A DNA stretch of 64,000 bases from JAJRXG01 sp038523965 (GTDB lineage: Bacteria > Bacteroidota > Bacteroidia > Chitinophagales > Saprospiraceae), in the NCBI GenBank assembly GCA_038523965.1, contig JBCBIX010000003.1, positions 1-64,000 of the forward strand, written 5' to 3'. The notes beneath the pieces were generated by a model that saw only the letters and a list, made by a program, of their open reading frames with translations, was not told the origin of the DNA and did no database searches. Both the position numbers and the translations under genes were made by a program. Below are positions 1 to 7,768 of the stretch, piece after piece (position 1 is the first letter of the stretch; each line of letters starts with the position of its first letter).

Positions 1-1353
1 ATCGCGGAGACCGCTTTGAGCGTCCAACTTGGCTAACAAAATGATTCCGATCCCTACCGCGGCAAGCCCAAGCATTCCGATGACATCATCCTGATAATGC
101 CAGAAGGCCAAAAACAGCCCGAAGACCAAGAATATACTTAACGCTTTGATAGATAACCCATAGCCCAATAAGACACCTATGACTATGACCACCATGACAT
201 CTCTCCGGTCCCGCATCAACGGAAGTGGCTGGACTTGTCCTTCGCGCGAATAGGCCCACCAGAAAAACAAGTTCACCACAACCAACTGTACGAATAGCAA
301 TGCGAGATCAATCTTAAACTCGATGATCCAATGGTTAGTGACAGTTGGAGATACCAAGAATAGCATGGTTACGAGCAAAGAAAGATTAGATGAGATCCGC
401 AGATGAGTGGTACAAAATTCATAGATCGCTACTAAGGCGAGGATTCCTCCCAGGGTAGAGATGAACATCGTCACCTCAGGGCTGTCAAAGGCAGCATAAC
501 CCGTCGCCATAACCAATCCCCAAGCATAAGGCTGAAAGCCAGGGACGAGTGCTTGTGATTCTCCGATGAGCTTAGAGATGTTGACATAGTAGTTACGTGC
601 ATCGAATCCCAAAGGAAACGGCGCCTGCGTATACAGGAAGTTCATCGTCAGATAGACCAACATGAAAAACAAGAGCAAGCCCCCCCAAAAATTTAAGTCA
701 GATGGCCAGCGATATGGTTGGAAAAGTACCTTTTTGACGAACAGCCATGATTGCTCATAATTGCATAAGATCATCAATCCTAAGGTGCCAAATATGAGAG
801 GCGGATTCAGTAATCCAAAGGCACCTAAAAGCATCAATACAAAGGTGTAAATCACAAACCCTATCGCCAGATCTGTAATCGCCATGGTAATCGGATACCG
901 CTCATCCACGAACAGGCGAGTCCGAACCCAAGAACCCGAACCATATGCCGCCACCACCAAAATCAGCGCGCTACCGATGGTAAAAAGACACTTGGCCGCC
1001 AAGTGCAGATAGTTAGAAAAATCCAAGGGTGCCTTCCAATATCGGTTAAATGCATACGTGATCGCCCATATGATTATGATCATTAGCAGCCAGACGACGA
1101 GTCCATTAATCACCGATCGATCCATCGCCTTAGCGAACCAAATTCGATTCACGTAGAAGCTCAGGAAAACCCCGACGATGGTTAAAAAACCAAATAAACC
1201 GTAGTACTTGAAGTAAGTAAATGATGGGCCATAAATGACCTGCTTATTCAGATAGTCCAAGAGGACAACTGCAATCCAGACAACACTAAACACCAAAAAG
1301 AACCAATCCTGAAAGGTGTAACTGGAAATAGACTTACGTACTTTTTCTAACAT
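1..1353 (-). CDS. Multi-pass membrane protein, partial (3' end cut by window edge)
   Basis: The reading frame is open from the ATG at 1353 down to base 1, giving 451 codons without a stop, so the C-terminus lies outside the window. The product is almost entirely hydrophobic, with about ten or more membrane segments separated by short polar loops; the first is near residues 15-32. A loop around residues 238-255 contains FPLGFDARNYY, and a later one around 345-352 contains EFKIDLAL. Acidic residues in a first large loop of a many-span protein recall polyprenol-phosphate-sugar-dependent GT-C glycosyltransferases (PMT/ArnT-like). That is an inference from layout, since I do not recognise the family. 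A TACTTTTG promoter element sits 17 nt before the start. It diverges from the MarR gene. Confidence 0.8.
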   Translation of the reverse strand, partial: MLEKVRKSISSYTFQDWFFLVFSVVWIAVVLLDYLNKQVIYGPSFTYFKYYGLFGFLTIVGVFLSFYVNRIWFAKAMDRSVINGLVVWLLMIIIIWAITYAFNRYWKAPLDFSNYLHLAAKCLFTIGSALILVVAAYGSGSWVRTRLFVDERYPITMAITDLAIGFVIYTFVLMLLGAFGLLNPPLIFGTLGLMILCNYEQSWLFVKKVLFQPYRWPSDLNFWGGLLLFFMLVYLTMNFLYTQAPFPLGFDARNYYVNISKLIGESQALVPGFQPYAWGLVMATGYAAFDSPEVTMFISTLGGILALVAIYEFCTTHLRISSNLSLLVTMLFLVSPTVTNHWIIEFKIDLALLFVQLVVVNLFFWWAYSREGQVQPLPLMRDRRDVMVVIVIGVLLGYGLSIKALSIFLVFGLFLAFWHYQDDVIGMLGLAAVGIGIILLAKLDAQSGLRD

Positions 1354-1369
1354 GCTGCGGGGTCGGAGC

Positions 1370-1377
1370 CAAAAGTA
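1370..1377 (-). promoter_or_regulatory. Bacteroidota -7 element for the membrane protein
   Basis: On the minus strand this reads TACTTTTG, a match to the Bacteroidota vegetative -7 consensus TAnnTTTG. It lies 17 nt upstream of the ATG at 1353. The same TAC(C/T)TT(T/C)G word recurs before several other genes in this window. Confidence 0.5.
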
Positions 1378-1414
1378 CGCCTTCACTGTACATATCGCAT
1401 TTAGAGAACATTCC

Positions 1415-1422
1415 TATTTTTC
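1415..1422 (+). promoter_or_regulatory. Weak candidate -7 element for the MarR gene
   Basis: The sequence TATTTTTC, followed by G, matches TAnnTTTG at all but the last base. It lies about 50 nt before the chosen start at 1475. It is the best promoter-like word in the 120-nt divergent gap, but support is weak. Confidence 0.25.
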
Positions 1423-1474
1423 GGTATTCGACGCACCTCCAAACCGAAGTTCGTTTTTGGCGTTTCGAATTCCT

Positions 1475-1942
1475 ATGATAGACATGGACATCAAAAAGGC
1501 CATACAACAGACCAGACCGTTCAAAAGCCCATATCAAAAGGCAATGGTCAACATGATGTACACACACGGTTGGCTGCTCGATCAGCAGAAGAAGTTTTTT
1601 TCGCCCTTTGGTATCACATCGAAGCAATACAATATCCTGCGGATCCTCGCGGGTGCTAAGAAACCACTCACCACATCTCAGATCCGTGAGCGTATGCTGG
1701 ATAAGATGTCAGACATCACTCGACTCATCAATCGAATGATTAAAAAAGGGTGGGTTCAAAAAGAGATTTGTTCAACAGATCGCAGATTAGTCGATATCGT
1801 TATTACAGATTTGGGAAATCAGCTTCTCGATCAGATCGAAATCCATGTCAGTAATATGGAGAACATCTTAGGTCACATCACAGAAGAAGAGGCGGATACC
1901 ATCAGTAATCTGCTGGATAAGGCTCGAGGACCAGATCAGTAG
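1475..1942 (+). CDS. MarR-family winged-helix transcriptional regulator
   Basis: This is a 155-residue protein of typical MarR length. Residues 50-93 form the recognition region (QYNILRIL, then LTTSQIRERM and MSDITRLINRMIKKGWV), and residues 100-111 (STDRRLVDIVIT) are the beta-wing with the conserved DRR. These are the family hallmarks, so DNA binding as a dimer is expected; the ligand is unknown. The frame is open upstream to 1352, but I start at the ATG at 1475 because the earlier part is not MarR-like and would run into the divergent promoter. A second ATG at 1484 is also possible. The 3' end overlaps the convergent monooxygenase gene by 7 nt. No target gene is obvious. Confidence 0.88.
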   Translation: MIDMDIKKAIQQTRPFKSPYQKAMVNMMYTHGWLLDQQKKFFSPFGITSKQYNILRILAGAKKPLTTSQIRERMLDKMSDITRLINRMIKKGWVQKEICSTDRRLVDIVITDLGNQLLDQIEIHVSNMENILGHITEEEADTISNLLDKARGPDQ

Positions 1943-3210
1943 GATTGGACCTGTGGTTGGCTCTTGGTCTTCATCTGTAGATGAACGAAATAAGATGTAA
2001 TCACCAAACTCACCATGATGTAGCTCGCCACGATGATGGTCCCTCCCGGTAGCACGTCGTCTATCGTGAACCACTGACCGACAGTCAGTATGATCGCTAT
2101 TCCCAACACTGCCTTGATCAACTCTGCACCTATTGACATGACAGAGCCATCCATAAGACTGGTGTACGCGAATACCGTCAATCCAAGAAAGACCACATAT
2201 AGTGCTATCTGCCCTGCTGACAGATTGGCTATCTGAGATAGCATGAAATACAAGAGGAGGTTGGCGATGATAAGCTGGGCCCACGACCAAAACACCATTC
2301 CCTTTGGTTGTTCTGGAGCATACTTGACCAACATATTGGGATCGTCCACAACCTCAATGGGATAATTCCTTTGGACATCATCAGGTCGCCATCCCGTAGG
2401 CATGAACCAGATCCGCGCTTTGTCGCGCCATTCAGCGGTACGCCAAGCATCCGTCATGAGCAACCACAAATGCTGATAATTGATGAGGAATGGGTTCCAA
2501 GTTTGTACAGGTTTCTTGACACCATATACAGCAGGGACGTCTTCTAATTCTTCTTGAAACGTACCAAACATCTTATCCCAGATGATAAAGATGGCTGCGT
2601 AATTCTTGTCGATATATTCTGCATTAATGGCATGATGAACGCGATGATGAGATGGTGTTACCAGTATATGCTCCAAGAAACCCATACGACCAATGAGACG
2701 AGTATGATACCAGAACTGTGCGAATAAGTGCAGAGGCGCTGTCACGGCCATCACTACAGGGGGAATGCCAATAATGGCCATCGGGATAGACAGAAAGAAG
2801 TACACCCCTATTATGCCACTAATACTTTGTCGAAGAGCGCAGGAAAGATTAAACTCTTCGGAAGAATGATGAACGATGTGTCGATTCCAAAACAGGTTGA
2901 TCTCATGATTAAATCGATGTGACCAATAAGCTGCAAAGTCGATCATCACAAAAGCGATAACATAAACGAGCACATCATTAGGAACTTCACCAAGAGACAG
3001 ATGCCGATGCATCCACTCATATCCGACGATGACCAATGCCAATCCGATCATATCCTTCAGCGTGTTAGTCATCCCAGAGCTAAGACTGGCGATAGTATCC
3101 ATTGAATTGGCGATATCCCGATGGACAATACGGCTCCAGAGATATTCGATAATAATCAAGCCTATGAATCCAGGGATAGCATAAGTCAGCACAGCGGCAT
3201 AAGTTTCCAT
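1936..3210 (-). CDS. Sterol desaturase/fatty acid hydroxylase superfamily, alkylglycerol monooxygenase-like
   Basis: This 424-residue integral membrane protein carries the three di-iron histidine boxes of the fatty acid hydroxylase superfamily: HRFNH (98-102), HxxHH followed by SSEEFN (111-120), and HHRVHH (188-193). The stretch NLFW..H.VHHSSEE.N.S.ALRQS closely resembles animal alkylglycerol monooxygenase (TMEM195/AGMO), and the length also fits that family. AGMO cleaves ether lipids using a pteridine cofactor. Whether the bacterial relative does so is inference. Membrane segments flank the boxes (about 9-27, 50-66 and 82-97), with four or five more in the C-terminal 130 residues. The gene overlaps the convergent MarR gene by 7 nt and is transcribed away from the sulfite reductase operon. 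Confidence 0.88.
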   Translation of the reverse strand: METYAAVLTYAIPGFIGLIIIEYLWSRIVHRDIANSMDTIASLSSGMTNTLKDMIGLALVIVGYEWMHRHLSLGEVPNDVLVYVIAFVMIDFAAYWSHRFNHEINLFWNRHIVHHSSEEFNLSCALRQSISGIIGVYFFLSIPMAIIGIPPVVMAVTAPLHLFAQFWYHTRLIGRMGFLEHILVTPSHHRVHHAINAEYIDKNYAAIFIIWDKMFGTFQEELEDVPAVYGVKKPVQTWNPFLINYQHLWLLMTDAWRTAEWRDKARIWFMPTGWRPDDVQRNYPIEVVDDPNMLVKYAPEQPKGMVFWSWAQLIIANLLLYFMLSQIANLSAGQIALYVVFLGLTVFAYTSLMDGSVMSIGAELIKAVLGIAIILTVGQWFTIDDVLPGGTIIVASYIMVSLVITSYFVHLQMKTKSQPQVQSY

Positions 3211-3228
3211 ACGTCATCTCTTCTTATC

Positions 3229-3236
3229 GAAAGGTA
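3229..3236 (-). promoter_or_regulatory. Candidate -7 element for the monooxygenase gene
   Basis: On the minus strand this reads TACCTTTC followed by G, one base from TAnnTTTG. It lies 18 nt before the ATG at 3210. Confidence 0.35.
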
Positions 3237-3429
3237 CATTGATAACAACTGATCTACGAGAACATCAAAACGGCAGATTAGAGATACAGCATTCAGGCTT
3301 AGCTGCAATGAGTGGTTAGTGTGAGGCAATAAGTTTTCTATTTCTGACAGATTCTCATTGTAGCGTCCATAACATGACATTAACGCCTATTGAAAGCTGT
3401 AGGCCTTGGTTTTATCTGAACTGATGCCT

Positions 3430-3437
3430 TAGTTTTG
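3430..3437 (+). promoter_or_regulatory. -7 element of the sulfite reductase operon
   Basis: TAGTTTTG is a full match to TAnnTTTG. A TTGG lies 20 nt upstream where the -33 element is expected. Transcription from here would start near 3444, giving a leader of about 155 nt before the sulfite reductase ATG. That leader contains a short ORF and a terminator. The rest of the 389-nt gap between 3211 and 3599 shows no other gene. Confidence 0.55.
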
Positions 3438-3466
3438 CCCCCGATGAGAAGTATTATCAATTGTGC

Positions 3467-3523
3467 ATGTTGTTGTTGCTGCTGTCCTCCTGGAGGATGA
3501 CGCTTCGACTGTGCATTATATGA
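3467..3523 (+). CDS. Putative 18-residue leader peptide of the sulfite reductase operon
   Basis: An ATG at 3467 opens an ORF reading MLLLLLSSWRMTLRLCII, ending in TGA at 3521-3523, 15 nt before a strong terminator hairpin. An internal ATG at 3497 would give MTLRLCII alone. The single Cys codon (3512-3514) next to the end is the obvious sensor, because the operon makes sulfide for cysteine. CCTCCTG (3486-3492), inside the ORF, is complementary to CAGGAGG (3534-3540), which overlaps the 5' foot of the terminator. Ribosome position could therefore influence folding. This is a hypothesis: five Leu codons and one Cys codon are weaker than classical attenuators, and expression is unproven. Confidence 0.4.
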   Translation: MLLLLLSSWRMTLRLCII

Positions 3524-3538
3524 TGAAATTCATCAGGA

Positions 3539-3572
3539 GGCCCTTGCGAAGTGATATCGCAAGGGCCTTTTT
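3539..3572 (+). terminator. Intrinsic terminator/attenuator upstream of the sulfite reductase gene
   Basis: GGCCCTTGCGA (3539-3549) pairs perfectly with TCGCAAGGGCC (3557-3567) around a 7-nt loop, and TTTTT follows directly. This 11-bp GC-rich stem with a U-tract is a textbook intrinsic terminator. It lies downstream of the promoter and only 27 nt before the sulfite reductase ATG. No complete gene precedes it on this strand, so it most likely terminates leader RNA conditionally. Confidence 0.8.
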
Positions 3573-3599
3573 GTTTTTCACCGCCACATCAATGACATA

Positions 3600-5723
3600 A
3601 TGAATACGCAAACCACTTTAACGACCATCAGTGCTGACGATCAGACTGATATCAACGAGCTTACTCGACGGATATCCGACTACAAGTCTGGTAAGGAGGA
3701 CGAGGAACGTTTTAAACTTTATCGCCTGACTCGGGGTGTCTATGGGCAGCGCCAGCTTGGGGTACAGATGTTTCGCATCAAGTTGCCTTACGGTCGAGTA
3801 ACCGCCGAACAACTGGTGCGTATCGCAGATGTCTCCGACAAGTACGCCACTGGAAACCTACACATCACCACGCGTCAGGATATCCAACTCCACTATGTCA
3901 AACTCGAGGATAGCCCTCTGGTGTGGACAGAGCTCGCTGAGAAGCAAGTCACCGCGAGGGAAGCATGCGGTAACACCGTGCGAAATGTAACTGCTTCAGC
4001 TGAGGCAGGTATCGATCCTTTAGAGCCTTTTGATGTGAGCCCATATGCGGACGCTGTGGCTCACTACTTCATGCGCAACCCAATCTGCCAGGAGATGGGA
4101 CGCAAAATCAAGCCGGCATTCTCCTCATCAGAGAGCGATACAGCATTGACTTTCATGCATGATTTTGGATTCATTCCGTTGATTCGAGAGGGTGTCCGAG
4201 GATTTCGAGTAGTTGTTGGAGGGGGCTTAGGGGCGCAGGCGATGCCAGCACAGGTAGCTTTTGACTTTTTGCCTACTGATCAAATTATCCCATTCATGGA
4301 GGCGTCCTTGAGGATATTTGATCGATATGGCGAACGTGAAAAACGCCATAAAGCACGTCTCAAGTTTTTAATCAAAAATTTAGGCTTAGATCACTTCTTA
4401 GAGTTGATTGAGGCGGAACGAACTGCTCTCTCCTCCCAATCCCATCCGATCGCAGTAGAATCAGTGCAGTTCGGGGGCCCTGTTCAATATTTTGCCCCTC
4501 AGCGTGTAGCCATCAAAAATGAAGAACTCTATAACCAATGGCGTCGCACGAACACTTTCGAACAGAAGCAACCAGGATATTACGGGGTCTACATCAAGGT
4601 CTTCTTGGGTGACCTCAGTTCTGAAAAAGCACGCTACTTGGCTAAGATCGTGCGCAAATATGCAGCCGATGACATTCGCCTAACGATCAACCAAAACATC
4701 CTTCTCAAATTCATCCACGAAGACCATCTGAAGGAATTGTATACCGTCTTAGATGGATTTGGATTTGCTGACCCTGGATATGACTCAATAGCAGATATCA
4801 CAGCATGTCCCGGTACCGACACATGTAACCTGGGGGTAACTAACTCCACTGGTTTAGCTGGCGTATTAGAGGAGATGCTACGTCGAGACTATCCTGATCT
4901 GATCGAAGAAAACCACATCAAGATTAAGATCTCTGGCTGTATGAACGCCTGTGGACAGCATACGATCGGGAACATCGGATTTCATGGGAGCTCTATCAAA
5001 AAAGATGGAAAGGTCATTCCAGCCATGCAGGTGCTGATCGGTGGAGGTGTCGACCCAAGTGGGGTTGCCACCATAGCCGATAAGATCACCAAGGTCCCTA
5101 CTAAATGGATCCCTCAGGTGGTCAGTAGCCTACTCGATCACTACCACGAACATCGAATGGATGGAGAGTATTTCAACCACTTCTATCAGCGCATGGGAGG
5201 ACGCAAATACTTCTACAATATCATCAAGCCATTCACCGACGTAAGCCAGATCTCAGAACAGGAGCAAATGGACTGGGGACAAGATCACTTGTATCAGCAG
5301 GAGATCGGAGTTGGTGAATGTGCTGGAGTCATACTCGATATGGTCGGAGTAATTCTTAAAGACGCTCAGGATAAACTATCCAAAGCAGGAGAATCACTTG
5401 CTCAGGGTATTTCTTCAGATGCGATTTTCTATGCGTACTCTGCATTTGTAATCGGGGCCAAAGGAGTTCTACTTGGAGAAGACATCAAGTGCAATACGCA
5501 TCGAAAGATTATCTCCGACTTCCAAGAACACATCATAGACACATCCCTCATCCCATTTCAAGATAATTTTCAAGACTTAGTCCTCTCGATCAATCAGTCA
5601 GAACCGTCCCTGACTTTCGCCACTGACTACTACGCCAAGGCAAAGAACTTCCTCACACAAGTGCTAACCTATCGTGCCAATATCGGATCGAAAGAGGTGA
5701 TCACTGACTACTACACAGCTTAA
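3600..5723 (+). CDS. Ferredoxin-dependent sulfite (nitrite) reductase with C-terminal HEPN-like domain
   Basis: This is a siroheme/[4Fe-4S] enzyme that reduces sulfite to sulfide (or nitrite to ammonia) in the cytoplasm. Two ferredoxin-like half domains and two NIR/SIR catalytic repeats span about residues 45-550. The cluster ligands are visible as C403-x5-C409 (CPGTDTC) and C447-x3-C451 (CMNAC). The neighbours (siroheme genes, APS/PAPS reductase, ferredoxin reductase) argue for sulfite. Residues about 567-707 form an all-helical extension not found in classical sulfite reductases. Its pattern of Ala/Lys-rich helices and THRKIISDFQEH resembles HEPN domains, but without the RNase Rx4-6H motif. 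The start is the ATG at 3600, 27 nt after the terminator. It is the first gene of a five-gene operon. Confidence 0.92.
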   Translation: MNTQTTLTTISADDQTDINELTRRISDYKSGKEDEERFKLYRLTRGVYGQRQLGVQMFRIKLPYGRVTAEQLVRIADVSDKYATGNLHITTRQDIQLHYVKLEDSPLVWTELAEKQVTAREACGNTVRNVTASAEAGIDPLEPFDVSPYADAVAHYFMRNPICQEMGRKIKPAFSSSESDTALTFMHDFGFIPLIREGVRGFRVVVGGGLGAQAMPAQVAFDFLPTDQIIPFMEASLRIFDRYGEREKRHKARLKFLIKNLGLDHFLELIEAERTALSSQSHPIAVESVQFGGPVQYFAPQRVAIKNEELYNQWRRTNTFEQKQPGYYGVYIKVFLGDLSSEKARYLAKIVRKYAADDIRLTINQNILLKFIHEDHLKELYTVLDGFGFADPGYDSIADITACPGTDTCNLGVTNSTGLAGVLEEMLRRDYPDLIEENHIKIKISGCMNACGQHTIGNIGFHGSSIKKDGKVIPAMQVLIGGGVDPSGVATIADKITKVPTKWIPQVVSSLLDHYHEHRMDGEYFNHFYQRMGGRKYFYNIIKPFTDVSQISEQEQMDWGQDHLYQQEIGVGECAGVILDMVGVILKDAQDKLSKAGESLAQGISSDAIFYAYSAFVIGAKGVLLGEDIKCNTHRKIISDFQEHIIDTSLIPFQDNFQDLVLSINQSEPSLTFATDYYAKAKNFLTQVLTYRANIGSKEVITDYYTA

Positions 5724-5732
5724 TCAAATATC

Positions 5733-6491
5733 ATGGCATACGGCACAATCACATTAGTTGGAGCAGGACCAGGAGCGGCAGATCTCATCACCGTGAGAGG
5801 TCTGAGAGCGATCCAGCGCGCCAACATCATCCTCTACGATGCGCTATCGGGAGAAGAACTACTCCAATATGCTTCCCATGATGCCGAACTCATCTATGTC
5901 GGAAAAAGGTGCGGTAAGCACAGCCTGAAGCAACCAGATATCAATGCCCTGCTTGTCCAGTCAGCGCTACGTGCTGAACATGTGGTTCGATTAAAGGGCG
6001 GCGATCCATTTGTTTTCGGTAGGGGGCATGAAGAGTTGACCTATCTCCGAGAGAGAGGCATCCATGTGGATCTCGTTCCTGGAGTAAGTTCTACTACCAG
6101 CTTAGCACTGTTGCAACAAGTTCCTCTGACCAGAAGACATATATCGGAGAGCTTTTGGGTGTTGACAGGAACAACTAAGCACCATCAGCTTTCGCAAGAC
6201 ATCGGAACAGCAGTAAAAACCAATGCGACACTCGTCATCCTCATGGGTATGAGAAGACTAAAGGATATCTGCGAACTACTCAAGCGTGAGGGCAAGTCTA
6301 CAACTCCAGTGATGATCATCGAGAATGGCTCCCGGCCAGATGAACGAATTCATCTGGGTACAGTCGATAGTATTACAGATATCCATAACGAAGCCGGAAT
6401 CTCAGGACCCGGGATCATTATCATAGGAGAGGTGGTAGGGCTTCATCCTGAATATGCTCGTCAACGCGCGCTTCAAAACATCGCGATATGA
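5733..6491 (+). CDS. cobA: Uroporphyrinogen-III C-methyltransferase (SUMT)
   Basis: The 252-residue enzyme methylates uroporphyrinogen III twice with SAM to precorrin-2, the first step toward siroheme. It has the tetrapyrrole-methylase N-terminal loop VGAGPGAADL (residues 9-18), the signature RLKGGDPFVFGRG around residue 87-99, and PGVSSTTS after it. The length is that of a stand-alone SUMT; the dehydrogenase/chelatase part found in CysG is encoded by the next gene, overlapping by 4 nt (ATGA). The job in this operon is to supply the siroheme cofactor of the upstream sulfite reductase. Confidence 0.95.
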   Translation: MAYGTITLVGAGPGAADLITVRGLRAIQRANIILYDALSGEELLQYASHDAELIYVGKRCGKHSLKQPDINALLVQSALRAEHVVRLKGGDPFVFGRGHEELTYLRERGIHVDLVPGVSSTTSLALLQQVPLTRRHISESFWVLTGTTKHHQLSQDIGTAVKTNATLVILMGMRRLKDICELLKREGKSTTPVMIIENGSRPDERIHLGTVDSITDIHNEAGISGPGIIIIGEVVGLHPEYARQRALQNIAI

Positions 6492-7072
6492 CCAACAACA
6501 CACTATATCCAGTATTCTTTAGGCTGGATCGGCTCAAGATGCTGATCGTAGGTGCAGGTGAGGTGGGAGAAGAGAAACTCTCATTCATCCTCAAGAGTAG
6601 TCCAAACGCAAACATTACCGTTGTGGCAACATGGGCAGGAGAAGGAGTTCAGTCTTTACTGCAGCATCACTCCAGTCAAGTTCGATTCATCCAGCGCGAA
6701 TTCGATCCAGCAGATGTAGATCAAGCTGATATCGTGATCGCAGCCACCAACTTTGCCGATATCAATCGGCAGGTATACGATGCAGCTAAAGCTAAGAACA
6801 AAATAGTCAACATCGCAGATACGCCTGCACTCTGCGACTTTTACATGGGTTCTATTGTCACTCGCGGCGATCTGAAGGTGGCTATCTCTACCAATGGTAA
6901 GTCGCCAACTTTTGCCAAGAGATTCAGACAGGCCTTTGAACAAATCCTCCCTGTCGAAACAGCCGAGCTGATGGACCACCTGAAGATCGTTCGGGACCAG
7001 CTGCAAGGAGACTTCGAGTATAAGGTCAAAGAACTCAATCGTATCACCTCTTCACTAATCAAGTCATCATGA
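6488..7072 (+). CDS. Precorrin-2 dehydrogenase/sirohydrochlorin ferrochelatase (Met8/CysG N-terminal type)
   Basis: The 194-residue protein matches the N-terminal half of CysG and yeast Met8. It has a Rossmann NAD-binding loop GAGEVGEEK (about residues 22-30), the VVAT and IAATN strands, and the TPALCDFYMGSIVTRGDLKVAIST region containing the Asp thought to act in both dehydrogenation and chelation. SPTFAKRFR follows. It oxidises precorrin-2 to sirohydrochlorin and may insert iron. Some family members only oxidise, and that cannot be decided here. It overlaps cobA and cysH by 4 nt each, indicating translational coupling. Confidence 0.92.
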   Translation: MTNNTLYPVFFRLDRLKMLIVGAGEVGEEKLSFILKSSPNANITVVATWAGEGVQSLLQHHSSQVRFIQREFDPADVDQADIVIAATNFADINRQVYDAAKAKNKIVNIADTPALCDFYMGSIVTRGDLKVAISTNGKSPTFAKRFRQAFEQILPVETAELMDHLKIVRDQLQGDFEYKVKELNRITSSLIKSS

Positions 7073-7743
7073 CAAGCTCAGACATCAACATTATAGAGCT
7101 GAATGAAACGTATGGCTCATTATCTCCTCTTCAGCGATTGGAGCAGGTTTTTTCTGATTTTGACCATAACGAGATTTTAGTCACCTCGTCTTTCGGGACA
7201 ACATCTGGGATTCTGATGGGCATGGTTAGCGAAGTTGCTCCGGGACATCCTATTCACTTCATCGACACAACGTTTTGCTTTAAGCAGACCCTTACTTATA
7301 AAAGGACGCTCACCAATCTACTGGGGTTGAATATTATCAATGTACTGCCATCCATCGACGACAACATGAAGTCGCGAGAAACACATCTGTGGGAGACAGA
7401 TCCTGATCAATGCTGTCACATTAACAAGGTCAAGCCCTTTGAACCATACAAATCAGGGAAACAAATTTGGGTATCTGGACTACTAATGAACTCCAATCCC
7501 TTTAGAGAAAATCTTGAAATCTTTGAGGCTCGGAAAGGCATTATTAAGATGCATCCGAACATTGATACCACCGCAGAGGGGTTCGAACAATTTTTGATCG
7601 ATCATAACATCCCACCTCACCCGATGAAAGCAGAGGGTTACGACAGCGTCGGATGTACGCATTGCACCATAAAGGGAGAAGGTCGATCGGGACGTTGGGC
7701 CGGAAAGTCAAAGATGGAATGTGGTCTACACACCACGACTTAA
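7069..7743 (+). CDS. cysH: Adenylyl-sulfate/phosphoadenylyl-sulfate reductase, [4Fe-4S] type
   Basis: This 224-residue cytoplasmic enzyme reduces APS or PAPS to sulfite using thioredoxin. SSFGTTSG (about residues 40-47) is the PP-loop of the adenine-nucleotide alpha-hydrolase fold. The paired cysteines C115-C116 and C196-x2-C199 are the four ligands of the [4Fe-4S] cluster that marks APS-type reductases. C218 in ECGLH is the catalytic thiol. On this basis APS is the likelier substrate. The cysQ homologue elsewhere in the window handles PAP and so hints that PAPS is also made. No ATP sulfurylase or APS kinase is in the window. Confidence 0.93.
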   Translation: MTSSDINIIELNETYGSLSPLQRLEQVFSDFDHNEILVTSSFGTTSGILMGMVSEVAPGHPIHFIDTTFCFKQTLTYKRTLTNLLGLNIINVLPSIDDNMKSRETHLWETDPDQCCHINKVKPFEPYKSGKQIWVSGLLMNSNPFRENLEIFEARKGIIKMHPNIDTTAEGFEQFLIDHNIPPHPMKAEGYDSVGCTHCTIKGEGRSGRWAGKSKMECGLHTTT

Positions 7744-7768
7744 GAATATCACATTAGAATCAGTCATT

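Noticed and set aside
1334..1627. 97-codon minus-strand ORF across the MarR promoter
   Set aside because: It overlaps the start of the membrane protein and the antisense of MarR, with no recognisable features.
3430..3600. Known riboswitch (SAM, cobalamin) in the sulfite reductase leader
   Set aside because: I could not find the core of any riboswitch I know in the sequence; the leader ORF and terminator explain it better. An Infernal/Rfam scan would decide.
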